9,356 bases of DNA from Clostridia bacterium (GCA_900754535.1 CAAEDF010000170.1:1-9356), one strand, 5' to 3'; counted from the stretch's first letter, positions 1 to 8,784 are shown. Notes: generated by a model from the letters alone, not told the origin. Program-made: numbers and translations.

Positions 1-1077
1 AACGGTGGCGCCGATATCTTCGGGCACGGTTATCTCATACCCCTTGCCGTAGCTGCCCGGATATCCCGCCGATGCCATTATCACGCAGCAGGCGGAAAGC
101 GGCCTGAAGGAAACGGAGGCGCGGTCAAGAGTGCCGTCCTCGCAGGCCGACATTATCGAAAGCAGGTCGCCGTCAAGCAGAGGCAGAACGACCTGGGTTT
201 CGGGGTCGCCGAAGCGGCAGTTGTATTCTATGACTTTGGGCCCGTCGGCGGTTATCATAAGCCCGAAATACAGGCAGCCCCTGAACGGGCAGCCCTCTTC
301 GGCAAGCGCCCGGACGGTGGGAAGGAATATTTTTTCTTTGCATTCCGCCGCGATGTCGGCGGTATAAAAAGGATTGGGGGCAACAGTGCCCATGCCGCCG
401 GTATTGGAGCCGGTATCGCCGTCGCCTGCACGCTTGTGGTCCATGGACGAAACCATGGGGACCACCGTTTTCCCGTCGGTGAACGCAAGCACCGAGACCT
501 CGGGGCCGCTGAGGAACTCCTCTATAACGACTGTCTCGCCGCTTTTTCCGAAGCGGCCGTCAAGCATCATGCTCTTCAGCGCCGCGTCCGCCTCTTCAAG
601 GGTCTGCGCTATCACCACGCCCTTGCCGAGCGCAAGCCCGTCCGCCTTTATTACTGCGGGAAAGCGGGCAAGCGTTTTTATATACCCGGACGCCTGCTCA
701 TAATTGTCGAACACGCGGTAATCGGCAGTGGGTATCCCGTATTTTTTCATAAGCTCTTTGGCAAAGGATTTGCTGCTTTCTATCCGGGCGGCGGCCTTTT
801 CCGGGCCGAAGCAGCGTATGCCTTTTTCGTGCAGCATATCCACGAGCCCGGCTGCCAACGGGTCGTCCGGTGCGACGACCGCAAAGTCGATATCGTTGCC
901 AAGCGCAAATTCCGTTATCCTGTCAAGCTCCATGGCGCCTATCGGCACGCACTCGGCGTCCGCCGCGATGCCGCCGTTTCCGGGCAGAGCGTATATCCTG
1001 CCGGCCTGCGGGCTTTCCTTAAGCTTTTTTATTATGGCATGCTCTCTTCCGCCGCCGCCGACTACCATTATATTCAT
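1..1077 (-). CDS. purD: Phosphoribosylamine-glycine ligase (GAR synthetase), 3' end cut by window edge
   Basis: Joins 5-phosphoribosylamine to glycine with ATP to make GAR, step 2 of purine synthesis, in the cytoplasm. The 359 visible codons begin with the N-terminal nucleotide-binding signature MNIMVVGGGGREHAI (residues 1-15). An ATP-grasp domain follows, with DHKRAGDGDTGSNTGGMG at residues 213-230 and the family signature RFGDPETQ within EYNCRFGDPETQ from residue 284; E284 and N286 are in the usual metal-binding positions. Family members are about 420 residues, so roughly 60 C-terminal residues lie beyond position 1. The ATG at 1077 has GAGGTG eight bases upstream. It is the last visible gene of the operon, 45 bases after glyA, whose product glycine is its substrate. 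Identification is very secure. Confidence 0.97.
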   Translation of the reverse strand, partial: MNIMVVGGGGREHAIIKKLKESPQAGRIYALPGNGGIAADAECVPIGAMELDRITEFALGNDIDFAVVAPDDPLAAGLVDMLHEKGIRCFGPEKAAARIESSKSFAKELMKKYGIPTADYRVFDNYEQASGYIKTLARFPAVIKADGLALGKGVVIAQTLEEADAALKSMMLDGRFGKSGETVVIEEFLSGPEVSVLAFTDGKTVVPMVSSMDHKRAGDGDTGSNTGGMGTVAPNPFYTADIAAECKEKIFLPTVRALAEEGCPFRGCLYFGLMITADGPKVIEYNCRFGDPETQVVLPLLDGDLLSIMSACEDGTLDRASVSFRPLSACCVIMASAGYPGSYGKGYEITVPEDIGATV

Positions 1078-1122
1078 CGGTCATACACCTCGCTGATTCT
1101 CAGTACGGGACGCGTCCGGGGT

Positions 1123-2364
1123 TCAGTCCTCGTATATGGGATGCTTTTTGCAAAGCTCTCCGACGCCTGCGCGCACCTTTTCGGCGCTGCCCTCGAAATC
1201 GGTGGCGGTGAGCTTTATATATTCCGCTATCGTGTCCATCTCGTCGACCGTAAAGCCTCTGGAGGTGACGGCGGGAGTGCCTATTCTTATTCCGCTTGTC
1301 ACAAACGGGCTTTGCGGGTCGTTGGGTATCGTGTTTTTGTTTACGGTTATGCGCACCTCGTCAAGCCGCTTTTCAAGTTCCTTGCCGGTTATGTCAAACG
1401 GACGCAGATCGACAAGCATGAGGTGGTTGTCCGTACCGCCGGACACTATGGCAAAGCCGCGCGCGATAAGCGCTTTGCAGAGCGCCGAAGCGTTGGCGAC
1501 GATGTTGCGCTGGTACTGCCTGAATTCCTCGGTGAGCGCCTCTCCGAGAGCGACCGCCTTTGCGGCGATGATATGCATGAGCGGACCGCCCTGAGTACCG
1601 GGGAACACCGCCTTGTCTATCGCCGCGGCATATTCCTGCTTGCAGAGTATGAGACCGCCGCGCGGGCCGCGCAAGGTCTTATGAGTGGTAGTGGTCACGA
1701 CGTCGGCATAAGGCACGGGGCTCTCGTGGAGACCCGCGGCTACAAGACCTGCGATATGCGCCATGTCGACCATCAGATATGCGCCTACCTCGTCGGCTAT
1801 CTCACGGCAGCGCTTGAAATCTATTTTCCTGGCATAGGCGCTCGCACCGGCGAGTATCATTTTCGGCTTGCACTCGCGTGCGATCTGCGCCATCTTATCA
1901 TAATCTATCGTATGCGTCTCGTCATCCACGCCGTAGGGAACGATATTGAAATACTTGCCGGAGATATTTACGGGCGAGCCGTGGGAAAGGTGGCCGCCGT
2001 GCGCAAGGCTCATTCCCATGACCGTATCGCCGGGCTTGAGCAGCGCGAAGAAAACGGCGAGGTTGGCGCTGGCGCCCGAATGAGGCTGAACGTTTGCGTG
2101 CTCGGCGCCGAAAAGCTTCTTTGCACGCTCGCGTGCGATGTTTTCGACTATATCCACATACTGGCAGCCGCCGTAATAGCGCTTTGAAGGGTAGCCTTCG
2201 GCATATTTGTTGGTGAGTATCGTGCCCGCCGCAAGCAGCACGGCTTTGGAGACGATATTTTCGCTTGCTATAAGCTCTATATTGTTGCGCTGGCGCTCCA
2301 GCTCCAGACAGGTGGCGTCGTATACCTCTTTATCGTACTTTCCGAGTTCATCCAAAAAAAACAT
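1123..2364 (-). CDS. glyA: Serine hydroxymethyltransferase
   Basis: PLP enzyme that converts serine and tetrahydrofolate to glycine and 5,10-methylene-THF in the cytoplasm. The 413-residue length is normal for bacterial SHMT. Visible landmarks are [11 protein letters not shown] (29-39), [16 protein letters not shown] (51-66), a substrate and folate region with [10 protein letters not shown] (95-104), [13 protein letters not shown] (199-211), and the PLP-lysine motif [16 protein letters not shown] with the Schiff-base lysine at K229. The ATG has AGGAAG about eight bases upstream. It sits 50 bases after the AICAR transformylase gene and 45 bases before purD. In this context it can supply both glycine for PurD and one-carbon units that become the 10-formyl-THF used by PurN and the transformylase. 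That role is inference from position; the enzyme identity is secure. Confidence 0.98.
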   Translation of the reverse strand: MFFLDELGKYDKEVYDATCLELERQRNNIELIASENIVSKAVLLAAGTILTNKYAEGYPSKRYYGGCQYVDIVENIARERAKKLFGAEHANVQPHSGASANLAVFFALLKPGDTVMGMSLAHGGHLSHGSPVNISGKYFNIVPYGVDDETHTIDYDKMAQIARECKPKMILAGASAYARKIDFKRCREIADEVGAYLMVDMAHIAGLVAAGLHESPVPYADVVTTTTHKTLRGPRGGLILCKQEYAAAIDKAVFPGTQGGPLMHIIAAKAVALGEALTEEFRQYQRNIVANASALCKALIARGFAIVSGGTDNHLMLVDLRPFDITGKELEKRLDEVRITVNKNTIPNDPQSPFVTSGIRIGTPAVTSRGFTVDEMDTIAEYIKLTATDFEGSAEKVRAGVGELCKKHPIYED

Positions 2365-2414
2365 TTTCTGCTTCCTTTCTTTTCACACGTATTCGGCAAT
2401 GCTTTGCGGCGGTA

Positions 2415-3587
2415 TCAGTGATGGAAAAGCCGCGTTCCGGTAAATGCCATGGTTATCCCGAGCCTGTCGGCCTCGGCTATCACGAGGTCATCACGCACCG
2501 AGCCGCCGGTCTCGGCGATATATCTTACGCCGCTTTTGTAAGCGCGCTGTATATTGTCGGAAAACGGGAAGAAAGCGTCGCTTCCGAGAGAGACGCCGGT
2601 AATGCCGGAAAGGTATTCCGCCTTCTCGTCCGCGGTCAGTCTGTCGGGACGTGTCTTGAAGATCCGCTGCCATGCGCCGTCCGCAAGAACGTCGTCGCAG
2701 TCCTCGGATATATACACGTCGATGGCGTTATCTCTGTCCGGTCTGCCGATACCGTCCACAAACTCAAGCGAAAGCACCTTCGGGTGAGCTCTGAGATGCC
2801 ATATATCCGCCTTGTTGCCGGCAAGGCGCGTGCAGTGTATCCTCGACTGCTGGCCGGCGCCTACGCCTATGGTCTGTCCGCCCTCGGCATAGCATACGGA
2901 ATTGGACTGCGTGTATTTAAGAGTGATAAGAGTTATGAGAAGATCCCTTCTTGCGCTCTCGGGAAGCGTTTTGGAGACGGTGACTATATTATCGAGCATG
3001 GAATCGTCTATCGTGATATCGTTTCTGCCCTGCTCGAAGGTGACGCCGAAGACCTCCTTGGTCTCGGTATGCGCGGGGGCATAGTTTTCGTCCATTTTTA
3101 TTATCGTATAACCGCCCTTGCGCTTGCGCTTGAGTATCTCGAGCGCCGCGTCGGTATATCCGGGCGCGATGATGCCGTCGGAGACCTCGTGAAGTATCGT
3201 CAGCGCCGTCGATTCGTCGCACACGTCGGAAAGCGATATCCAGTCGCCGAACGACGACATACGGTCCGCGCCGCGGGCGCGTACATATGCGCAGGCAAGC
3301 GGCGAAAGCTGAGCGCCGTCAGTGAAATAGACCTTCTCAAGCGTTTCGGTAAGCGGTATGCCGACCGCCGCGCCGGCGGGGGAAACGTGCTTGAAGGAAG
3401 CGGCGGCGGGAAGGCCCGTTGCCTGCCTGAGTTCTTTTACAAGCTGCCAGCCGTTGAGCGCGTCCAGCAGGTTTATGTATCCGGGTCTGCCGTTGAGCAC
3501 CTCTATGGGAAGCTCGCCCTGCTTCATAAACACACGCGCGGGCTTCTGGTTGGGATTGCAGCCGTATTTCAGCTCCAGTTCTTTCAT
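2415..3587 (-). CDS. purH: Stand-alone AICAR transformylase (PurH formyltransferase domain only)
   Basis: Transfers formyl from 10-formyl-THF to AICAR to give FAICAR, the penultimate step to IMP. The 390-residue protein corresponds to the AICARFT half of bifunctional PurH and lacks the N-terminal MGS-like cyclohydrolase domain. Landmarks are KYGCNPNQKPA (7-17), the catalytic Lys-His pair in SFKHVSPAGAAVG (K66, H67), SDAFFPFSD (336-344), GGSVRDD (361-367) and the family-like C-terminus FTGTRLFHH. I chose the ATG at 3587. The upstream in-frame GTG at 3599 overlaps the ribosome binding site AAGGAG (3604-3599), leaving no spacing, whereas the ATG is 11 bases away. The gene follows the PurO-like cyclohydrolase by 24 bases, so the two together replace PurH. 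The symbol purH denotes only this domain. It is not related to archaeal PurP. Confidence 0.94.
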   Translation of the reverse strand: MKELELKYGCNPNQKPARVFMKQGELPIEVLNGRPGYINLLDALNGWQLVKELRQATGLPAAASFKHVSPAGAAVGIPLTETLEKVYFTDGAQLSPLACAYVRARGADRMSSFGDWISLSDVCDESTALTILHEVSDGIIAPGYTDAALEILKRKRKGGYTIIKMDENYAPAHTETKEVFGVTFEQGRNDITIDDSMLDNIVTVSKTLPESARRDLLITLITLKYTQSNSVCYAEGGQTIGVGAGQQSRIHCTRLAGNKADIWHLRAHPKVLSLEFVDGIGRPDRDNAIDVYISEDCDDVLADGAWQRIFKTRPDRLTADEKAEYLSGITGVSLGSDAFFPFSDNIQRAYKSGVRYIAETGGSVRDDLVIAEADRLGITMAFTGTRLFHH

Positions 3588-3611
3588 TTTCAGTTTCACT
3601 CCTTATCCATC

Positions 3612-4328
3612 TCAGCCATTTTCCGGCTCGTACTTGTTTATTATAACGGTATCGGTCCCGGATTCGCCGTCAAGGCCGACGGTACGCACGAAAAGCGAGA
3701 CCTTGTTGTCTTCGTTCAATGCGCCCCACACCTCGGTTGCCACCGACTCGGCGGTATCGCCCATCTCGACTTCCACGGGCGAGCGCGAGAACGAGGGCAG
3801 CGGGTCTCCGTCGCCGTCATAGGTGTGGATTATATGTCCAACTCCCGCGTCCACATCGGTGAATTTATAGAAGAACCTCCTGCACCTGTCGCTTTCCTCG
3901 CTCTTGCGGAGAACGGACATAAGATAGCAGGCCCTGCCGTCGTCGGTCTTGGCGGCAGCGCTTATGCGCGGCGTGTAATTGGGCGCGTCCGGCTCGTATC
4001 GGCGCTCAAGCAGCGCGTTGCGGAAGCAGCTCCCCGCGGCGATATGGTCGCGTATGGTATCCGTCTGGTCGCCGTTGGTGACGATGGTCCAGCCGTTTAC
4101 GGTGCGCACGGGATAATATATTATAAGCGACGGGTCCGTCATCTTGCTCTCGTCCACGGCTTTTGTGCGGACCTCGCAGCCCTCGGACACGAACATACGG
4201 TTACGGCTGTTCACGCTTCTGCCCATTATAAAGTACACCATTATCAGCTTTGTGCCGTCCGCACTCCTTCCGAACGCTATGCCGCGCCCCGGATAGCTGA
4301 ATTTTGCAAGATATTCGCCCAGTTTCAT
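3612..4328 (-). CDS. purO: IMP cyclohydrolase, PurO-like family
   Basis: Predicted to close the ring of FAICAR to give IMP, the last step of the pathway. The 238-residue protein is not related to the MGS-like cyclohydrolase domain of PurH. It carries the pattern of the PurO/IMP_cyclohyd family first known from archaea: SYPGRGI (11-17), FIMGRSVNSRNRMF (33-46), DPSLIIYYPVR (65-75), TNGDQTDTI (84-92), NYTPRIS (117-123) and GHIIHTYDGDGDPLPSF (154-170). It is somewhat longer than archaeal PurO (about 200 residues). The ATG at 4328 has AAAGGGG about ten bases upstream. Its position between purN and a formyltransferase that lacks its own cyclohydrolase domain strongly supports the role. I recognise similar proteins from Lachnospiraceae-type Clostridia from memory; this was not searched. 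Confidence 0.9.
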   Translation of the reverse strand: MKLGEYLAKFSYPGRGIAFGRSADGTKLIMVYFIMGRSVNSRNRMFVSEGCEVRTKAVDESKMTDPSLIIYYPVRTVNGWTIVTNGDQTDTIRDHIAAGSCFRNALLERRYEPDAPNYTPRISAAAKTDDGRACYLMSVLRKSEESDRCRRFFYKFTDVDAGVGHIIHTYDGDGDPLPSFSRSPVEVEMGDTAESVATEVWGALNEDNKVSLFVRTVGLDGESGTDTVIINKYEPENG

Positions 4329-4350
4329 TCAAACCGCCCCTTTCAATGAT

Positions 4351-4375
4351 AAAAAGCAGGTCCGGACGTGAACCT
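4351..4375 (-). terminator. Weak terminator-like hairpin between purN and purO
   Basis: In the 54-base gap after the purN stop, the transcript contains arms AGGTTC (4375-4370) and GGACCT (4363-4358). They form six pairs (one G-U) around a six-base loop, followed after two bases by TTTTT (4355-4351). This resembles a short intrinsic terminator within the operon and could lower expression of purO, the transformylase, glyA and purD or mark an RNA-processing site. The stem is short and the U-run is only five, so full termination is unlikely. Chance occurrence is possible. Confidence 0.3.
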
Positions 4376-4382
4376 CACCGGT

Positions 4383-4997
4383 TCAGCGCTCGCCCCGAAG
4401 TATTTCCCCGCACACAAGCTCCGCCGAAAGCGGGAGTATTTTCCACTCCGCCTCTTCCATTACCCTGCGCTGGAGCTGCTCGGGGGTATCGTCGTCTCTG
4501 ACCTCAACGGCCTTTTGCATTATTATCCGGCCGCCGTCCGGTATCTCGTTTACAAAATGCACGGTGGCGCCGGTGAGCTTTACACCGCGCGCAAGCGCCG
4601 CCTCATGCACGTGCAGGCCGTAAAAGCCCTCGCCGCAGAACGACGGGATAAGCGACGGATGCACGTTTATTATGCGGCCGTCGTATCTGCGCGTGAATTC
4701 CTCGGAAAGTATGCACATGAATCCGGCAAGTATTATCAGCTGTGCGCCCGCCCCGTCGATACAGGCCGCAAGAGCCTTTTCGAAATCCGCGCGGCCGGAA
4801 AAGCTCCTGCGGTCCACCGCGGCGGTGGGGATCCCGGCCTTTTCGGCACGCCGGAGCGCGTATGCGCCCTCTTTTGAAGATATCACCGCGGCTATCTCGC
4901 CGCTTTTTATCACGCCGGACGCGCACGCGTCGATAAGAGCCTGAAGATTGGTGCCGCCGCCGCTGACAAGCACGGCGATGCGCGCTTTTTTCAGCAA
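4383..4997 (-). CDS. purN: Phosphoribosylglycinamide formyltransferase, 10-formyl-THF dependent
   Basis: Formylates GAR to FGAR using 10-formyl-THF, step 3, in the cytoplasm. The 204-residue length fits the family. Visible are the phosphate-binding N-terminus [18 protein letters not shown] (7-24), the catalytic Asn and His in [10 protein letters not shown] (N111, H113), and the catalytic Asp in [10 protein letters not shown] (D154), equivalent to N106, H108 and D144 of E. coli. The start is a TTG at 4997 that overlaps the purM stop by seven bases, with AGGAGG (5013-5008) ten bases upstream inside purM; no in-frame ATG or GTG lies nearby upstream. The overlap suggests translational coupling to purM. 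GGR replaces the more usual GGP after the catalytic Asp; the catalytic residues themselves are intact. Confidence 0.96.
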   Translation of the reverse strand: MLKKARIAVLVSGGGTNLQALIDACASGVIKSGEIAAVISSKEGAYALRRAEKAGIPTAAVDRRSFSGRADFEKALAACIDGAGAQLIILAGFMCILSEEFTRRYDGRIINVHPSLIPSFCGEGFYGLHVHEAALARGVKLTGATVHFVNEIPDGGRIIMQKAVEVRDDDTPEQLQRRVMEEAEWKILPLSAELVCGEILRGER

Positions 4998-6025
4998 AGC
5001 AGCACGCCCTCCTCTCCGCGTATTATCTCGCCGCAGATATACGCGTCCACCCCGCAGGAGCGGAGTATCTCAAGCGCGGTAAGCGCCTCGTTGGCGGGCA
5101 CCGTCACCGTCATGCCTACGCCCATGTTGAAGGTGTTGAACATGTCGCGCTCCGGTATGCCGCCGGTCCTGGCTATCACATCGAATATCGGAGGGGTCTT
5201 TATTACAGCCTTTTCTATTTTTGCGGTAAATCCCGCCGGTATCGAGCGGGGGATGTTTTCGTAGAACCCGCCGCCGGTGATGTGGGATATACCTCTTATG
5301 TTCACCTTGCCGATAAGTTCCAGCACGGGCTTTACGTATATGCGCGTGGGTGTGAGCAGCTCCTCGCCGAGCGTATTCGACAGCTCGGAATAATAGCGGT
5401 GGATATTTTCCGAATCGATCCCGAAGACCTTTCTAACAAGCGAAAAGCCGTTTGAATGGACGCCGCTTGACGGAAGAGCTATTATGACGTCGCCCTCACG
5501 CATATCCGAACCCGTTATTATTTTGCTTTTATCCACTACGCCTACCGAAAATCCCGCCAGGTCGTATTCGTCCTCGGGATAAAAGCCCGGCATTTCCGCG
5601 GTTTCGCCGCCGACAAGCGAGCAGCCCGCCTGCACGCAGCCCTCGGCCACGCCCTCCACGACAGCGGCTATCTTTTCCGGGATGTTTTTGCCGGTGGCTA
5701 TATAATCCAGGAAAACGAGCGGTTTTGCGCCCGAGCACACGATATCGTTTACGCACATGGCAACGCAGTCTATCCCAACCGTATTGTGCTTGCCGGTGAG
5801 AAACGCTATTTTCAGCTTTGTGCCTACGCCGTCGGTACCGCTGACGAGCACCGGTGAGCTTATGCCTGTCAGGTCGAGAGCGAAAAGCCCGCCGAATCCC
5901 CCGATGCCGGAAAGACAAGCGGGCGAAGCGGTCCTTGCGATATGCTTTTTCATAAGCTCCACCGCCTTGTAGCCGGCGGTTATATCCACACCTGATTCCC
6001 TGTAACTGTCGCTGTAGCTTTTCAT
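4991..6025 (-). CDS. purM: Phosphoribosylformylglycinamidine cyclo-ligase (AIR synthetase)
   Basis: Closes the imidazole ring of FGAM with ATP to form AIR, step 5. The 344-residue protein has the usual PurM/HypE-type layout: N-terminal [12 protein letters not shown] (8-19), GIGGFGG (40-46), GTDGVGTK (63-70), [17 protein letters not shown] (86-102) followed by FLDY, and the conserved [11 protein letters not shown] (139-149). I chose the ATG at 6025 because AAAGGAG (6039-6033) lies seven bases upstream and PurM proteins usually begin close to this point. A longer reading from 6055 would add ten residues and run into purF without gain. It starts 16 bases after the purF stop, and its own stop overlaps the purN start. 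Confidence 0.97.
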   Translation of the reverse strand: MKSYSDSYRESGVDITAGYKAVELMKKHIARTASPACLSGIGGFGGLFALDLTGISSPVLVSGTDGVGTKLKIAFLTGKHNTVGIDCVAMCVNDIVCSGAKPLVFLDYIATGKNIPEKIAAVVEGVAEGCVQAGCSLVGGETAEMPGFYPEDEYDLAGFSVGVVDKSKIITGSDMREGDVIIALPSSGVHSNGFSLVRKVFGIDSENIHRYYSELSNTLGEELLTPTRIYVKPVLELIGKVNIRGISHITGGGFYENIPRSIPAGFTAKIEKAVIKTPPIFDVIARTGGIPERDMFNTFNMGVGMTVTVPANEALTALEILRSCGVDAYICGEIIRGEEGVLLC

Positions 6026-6032
6026 TTTGGCG

Positions 6033-6039
6033 CTCCTTT
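6033..6039 (-). promoter_or_regulatory. Ribosome binding site fixing the purM start
   Basis: AAAGGAG, reading 6039 to 6033, lies seven bases before the ATG at 6025. It lies downstream of the alternative in-frame start at 6055, so it supports the shorter protein. Confidence 0.8.
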
Positions 6040-6041
6040 TA

Positions 6042-7457
6042 TCATTTCGGCTCAAAGCCGTTCTTTTTCTGGCTGCCGCTCACCCTTACCGGATATTCTC
6101 CGTCAAAGCAGGCGGTACAGAACCCCAGCCCCGTCCTGTCGGCAAGCAGCCGCGCGTTCTCGCAGGAGAGATACCCCAGCGAATCGGCTCCTATCATGCG
6201 CGCTATTTCTTCCACCGTATGGTTTGACGCGATAAGGTTTTCCTCCGAATCGATATCCGTGCCGAAATAGCACGGGTGCTTGAACGGCGGCGCCGAAACG
6301 CGCATATGCACTTCCCTTGCGCCGCATTCCCTTACCATGCGGACTATGCGCGCGCTGGTGGTGCCGCGTACTATCGAGTCGTCTATAAGCACGACGCGCT
6401 TTCCCTCCACGGCGGCCTTTATAGGGCTGAGCTTTATCCTCACCTTGTCCTCGCGTGAGGACTGGCCCGGCGTGATGAACGTCCTGCCGATATACTTGTT
6501 TTTCACAAATCCCACCGAATAGGGGATGCCTGACTGTCTTGAGTAACCTACGGCGGCGTCTATCCCCGAATCGGGCACGCCTATGACCACATCGGCCTGC
6601 ACGGGGTGTGACAGCGCAAGGAACCCGCCTGCGCGCTGACGCGCCACCGAGACCGAGCTGCCGTCAAGCACGGAGTCCGGACGCGCAAAATATATGAATT
6701 CAAAAACGCACATCGAGGTTTTGGCCCGGTCCCCGCCGCATTTTATCGAACGCACTCCGTTATCGTCCACGACAACTATCTCGCCCGGCTCGACATCCCT
6801 TTCAAAGCGGGCGCCGATACTGTCAAGCGCACAGCTTTCGGACGCGAACACATAGCCGCCGTCCTTCAAGGTTCCCATGCAAAGCGGGCGGAAGCCGTGC
6901 GGGTCGCGAACCGCGATGAGCTTTCCGTGAGACATGAGCACAAGCGAATATGCGCCGTCGATGAGCTTCATGGTCTTCTTCACGGCTTCTTCTATGGAGG
7001 CGCTGTTTATTCTCTCTTTTGTGATGATATAGCAGATGACTTCCGTGTCGCTGGTGGTGCTGAATATCGCGCCCTGCATTTCCAGCTCACGTCGAAGCAT
7101 ATCGGCGTTGGTAAGGTTGCCGTTGTGTGCGAGCGCCATGCTGTATTTTGCATGGTTTACCACGAACGGCTGCGCATTGAGCCCGGCGTTGCTGCCCGTG
7201 GTGGCGTATCTCACATGACCGACGGCGATGCGCCCCATACCGAGCGACGAAAGCGTTTGACGGTCAAAAACATCGTTAACAAGTCCCGCGGCTTTATGAG
7301 CGCGGAAAAAGCCGTCGTTGTTGACGACTATACCGCAGCTTTCCTGCCCTCTGTGCTGAAGGGCAAAAAGCCCGTAATAGGTCTCCGCCGCAACGTCGTG
7401 CAGCTCTTTTGTATATATGCCGAAAACGCCGCATTCCTCGGAAATGGTTCCGAACAT
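6042..7457 (-). CDS. purF: Amidophosphoribosyltransferase, Fe-S type with short propeptide
   Basis: Commits PRPP to purine synthesis by transferring ammonia from glutamine to give phosphoribosylamine, step 1. The N-terminal Ntn glutaminase domain has its nucleophile at C9 (SEECGVFG), so an eight-residue propeptide must be removed. QHRGQES (34-40), RYATTGSN (83-90) and HNGNL (111-115) follow. The C-terminal PRTase domain has the PRPP loop [14 protein letters not shown] (355-368). Four cysteines match the [4Fe-4S] ligands of the Bacillus subtilis enzyme: C250 (MCVFEFIYF), C396 (HPCYFG), and C447 and C450 ([11 protein letters not shown]). The 471-residue length is normal. GGAGG lies ten bases before the ATG, immediately after the purC stop. 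In the B. subtilis type, the cluster makes enzyme stability oxygen-dependent, consistent with an anaerobe. Confidence 0.98.
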   Translation of the reverse strand: MFGTISEECGVFGIYTKELHDVAAETYYGLFALQHRGQESCGIVVNNDGFFRAHKAAGLVNDVFDRQTLSSLGMGRIAVGHVRYATTGSNAGLNAQPFVVNHAKYSMALAHNGNLTNADMLRRELEMQGAIFSTTSDTEVICYIITKERINSASIEEAVKKTMKLIDGAYSLVLMSHGKLIAVRDPHGFRPLCMGTLKDGGYVFASESCALDSIGARFERDVEPGEIVVVDDNGVRSIKCGGDRAKTSMCVFEFIYFARPDSVLDGSSVSVARQRAGGFLALSHPVQADVVIGVPDSGIDAAVGYSRQSGIPYSVGFVKNKYIGRTFITPGQSSREDKVRIKLSPIKAAVEGKRVVLIDDSIVRGTTSARIVRMVRECGAREVHMRVSAPPFKHPCYFGTDIDSEENLIASNHTVEEIARMIGADSLGYLSCENARLLADRTGLGFCTACFDGEYPVRVSGSQKKNGFEPK

Positions 7458-7477
7458 ACCCTGTCAGCCTCCGGAGA

Positions 7478-8188
7478 TTATTCGCCGAGCAGACGGCGGA
7501 GAACCTCTCGGTATGCGTCCTCAACTCCGCCGAGGTCTCTTCTGAAGCGGTCCTTATCCAGTTTTTCCTTTGTCTTGCTGTCCCAGAAGCGGCAGGTGTC
7601 GGGCGAGATCTCGTCCGCAAGCACTATCGTGCCGTCTGCGGTCTTGCCGAATTCAAGCTTGAAATCGATAAGCTCTATCCCGCAGTCGGACAGGTAATCG
7701 GAAAGTATTTCGTTTATTTTAAGTGCATAGTCCGAGATCTGTTTAAGCTCCGCCTCGGTGGCATAGCCCATGGCGAGTATATGATATTCGTTTACCATCG
7801 GGTCTCCGAGCGCGTCGTCCTTATAGCAGAACTCAAGCACCGGGCGCGAAAGCTTTATGCCCTCCTCCAGCCCGAGCCGCTTGGCCAGCGAGCCGGCGGC
7901 TATGTTCCTGACTATGACCTCCAGCGGAACGATCTTCACTCGTTTTACCACGGTTTCCCTGTCGGAAAGCTGCTCGACGTAGTGAGTGGGTATTCCTTTC
8001 TTTTCCAAAAGGCGCATAAGATGGTTCGTGACGCGGTTATTGACGGCGCCCTTGCCGAGTATCGTACCCTTTTTAAGCCCGTTGAATGCCGTGGCATCGT
8101 CCTTGTATTCCACTATGCAAAGCGAATCGTCCGCGATGGAATAAACCTTTTTTGCCTTGCCTTCGTAAAGCAGTTCCTTCTTTTCCAT
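7478..8188 (-). CDS. purC: SAICAR synthetase
   Basis: Joins CAIR and aspartate with ATP to make SAICAR, step 7. The 236-residue protein has the family opening [16 protein letters not shown] (1-16), the signature [13 protein letters not shown] (88-100), [10 protein letters not shown] (131-140), [11 protein letters not shown] (161-171) and the second signature [14 protein letters not shown] (180-193). The ATG at 8188 is preferred over an in-frame ATG at 8197: the ribosome binding site AGAGGGG (8205-8199) is ten bases from the former and only one base from the latter, and the shorter N-terminus matches the family. The gene follows purE by 79 bases and precedes purF by 20. Length and motifs are complete. 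Confidence 0.97.
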   Translation of the reverse strand: MEKKELLYEGKAKKVYSIADDSLCIVEYKDDATAFNGLKKGTILGKGAVNNRVTNHLMRLLEKKGIPTHYVEQLSDRETVVKRVKIVPLEVIVRNIAAGSLAKRLGLEEGIKLSRPVLEFCYKDDALGDPMVNEYHILAMGYATEAELKQISDYALKINEILSDYLSDCGIELIDFKLEFGKTADGTIVLADEISPDTCRFWDSKTKEKLDKDRFRRDLGGVEDAYREVLRRLLGE

Positions 8189-8198
8189 AACAGTCATA

Positions 8199-8205
8199 CC
8201 CCTCT
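8199..8205 (-). promoter_or_regulatory. Ribosome binding site deciding the purC start
   Basis: AGAGGGG sits ten bases before the ATG at 8188. The ATG at 8197 is only one base from it, too close for normal initiation. Confidence 0.7.
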
Positions 8206-8267
8206 TTATATTTCTGTTTTATCATCAATAATAAGCTCCGGCGGCGCGTTTGACGTCCGGAAAGTTT

Positions 8268-8750
8268 TCAGCAGTTAAGCTTCCTGTCCTTTTCCTTCAC
8301 GGATTCGGCGTTTTTGGTTCTTTCGTCTGCAAGGCGTGCGGCCAGCGACGGGTCCTCCACGGCAAGTATCTGCACCGCCAGCAGCGCGGCGTTTACCGCG
8401 CCGTCAATGGCCACCGTTGCCACGGGGATGCCCGACGGCATCTGAACGGTGGACAAAAGCGCGTCCAGCCCGCCGAGGTCGGAGGACTTCATCGGGATAC
8501 CGATGACCGGCAGAGTGGTTCCGGCGGCAAGCGCGCCGGCAAGGTGCGCCGCTTTTCCCGCGGCGGCTATTATCACCCCAAAACCGTCCTCACGCGCGCG
8601 GGCGGCAAACGCGGCCGTTTCCGCCGGAGTGCGGTGCGCGCTCATTATATGCGTTTCGGTCGGCACGCCGTAAGCGGCAAGCGTTGCGCGTGCCTTTTCG
8701 ACAACGGGAAGGTCACTGTCGCTTCCCATGATGACTGCAACTTTTTTCAT
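8268..8750 (-). CDS. purE: N5-carboxyaminoimidazole ribonucleotide mutase (PurE)
   Basis: Moves the carboxyl group of N5-CAIR to C4 to give CAIR, step 6. The 160-residue protein opens with [16 protein letters not shown] (1-16), has SAHRTP (37-42) with the catalytic His at H39 (His45 in E. coli), then [11 protein letters not shown] (62-72), IPMKSS, and [18 protein letters not shown]. It resembles class I PurE overall. The loop that is usually AGAGGAAHLPG has Lys at position 66 and Ala at 71. No purK lies in the window, so the source of N5-CAIR is unseen; it may be encoded elsewhere. First gene of the operon, with GGAGG (8765-8761) ten bases before the ATG. The C-terminal tail after about residue 142 is charged and not conserved. 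Confidence 0.95.
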   Translation of the reverse strand: MKKVAVIMGSDSDLPVVEKARATLAAYGVPTETHIMSAHRTPAETAAFAARAREDGFGVIIAAAGKAAHLAGALAAGTTLPVIGIPMKSSDLGGLDALLSTVQMPSGIPVATVAIDGAVNAALLAVQILAVEDPSLAARLADERTKNAESVKEKDRKLNC

Positions 8751-8760
8751 TTAGGTTATT

Positions 8761-8765
8761 CCTCC
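8761..8765 (-). promoter_or_regulatory. Ribosome binding site of purE
   Basis: GGAGG ten bases before the purE ATG. It lies about 20 bases downstream of the U-run of the leader terminator, so the leader hairpins are more likely to act on transcription than by masking this site. Confidence 0.75.
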
Positions 8766-8784
8766 GTAAGCAAGAGATTGTTGC

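Noticed and set aside
1108..1117. GGACGCGTCC palindrome between glyA and purD
   Set aside because: A ten-base palindrome without loop, U-run or promoter nearby; likely chance in GC-rich sequence.
436..2187. A 583-codon open frame on the plus strand opposite purD and glyA
   Set aside because: It is antisense to two unmistakable genes, resembles no family I know and spans a gene junction. It is a by-product of codon bias on the coding strand.
2418..4349. A 643-codon open frame on the plus strand opposite the transformylase and PurO-like genes
   Set aside because: Fully antisense to two well-supported genes with conserved motifs; composition is that of a shadow frame, with no ribosome binding site or recognisable domain.
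6025..6055. Longer purM start at 6055 that overlaps purF
   Set aside because: The strong ribosome binding site at 6039-6033 lies within the extension, and the family N-terminus matches the start at 6025.
8254..8260. CCGGACG-type words recurring in several gaps (near 1110, 4365, 8257 and 8918)
   Set aside because: The same word also occurs inside coding sequence (for example near 310, 685, 4915 and 6680), so composition explains it better than a regulatory repeat.
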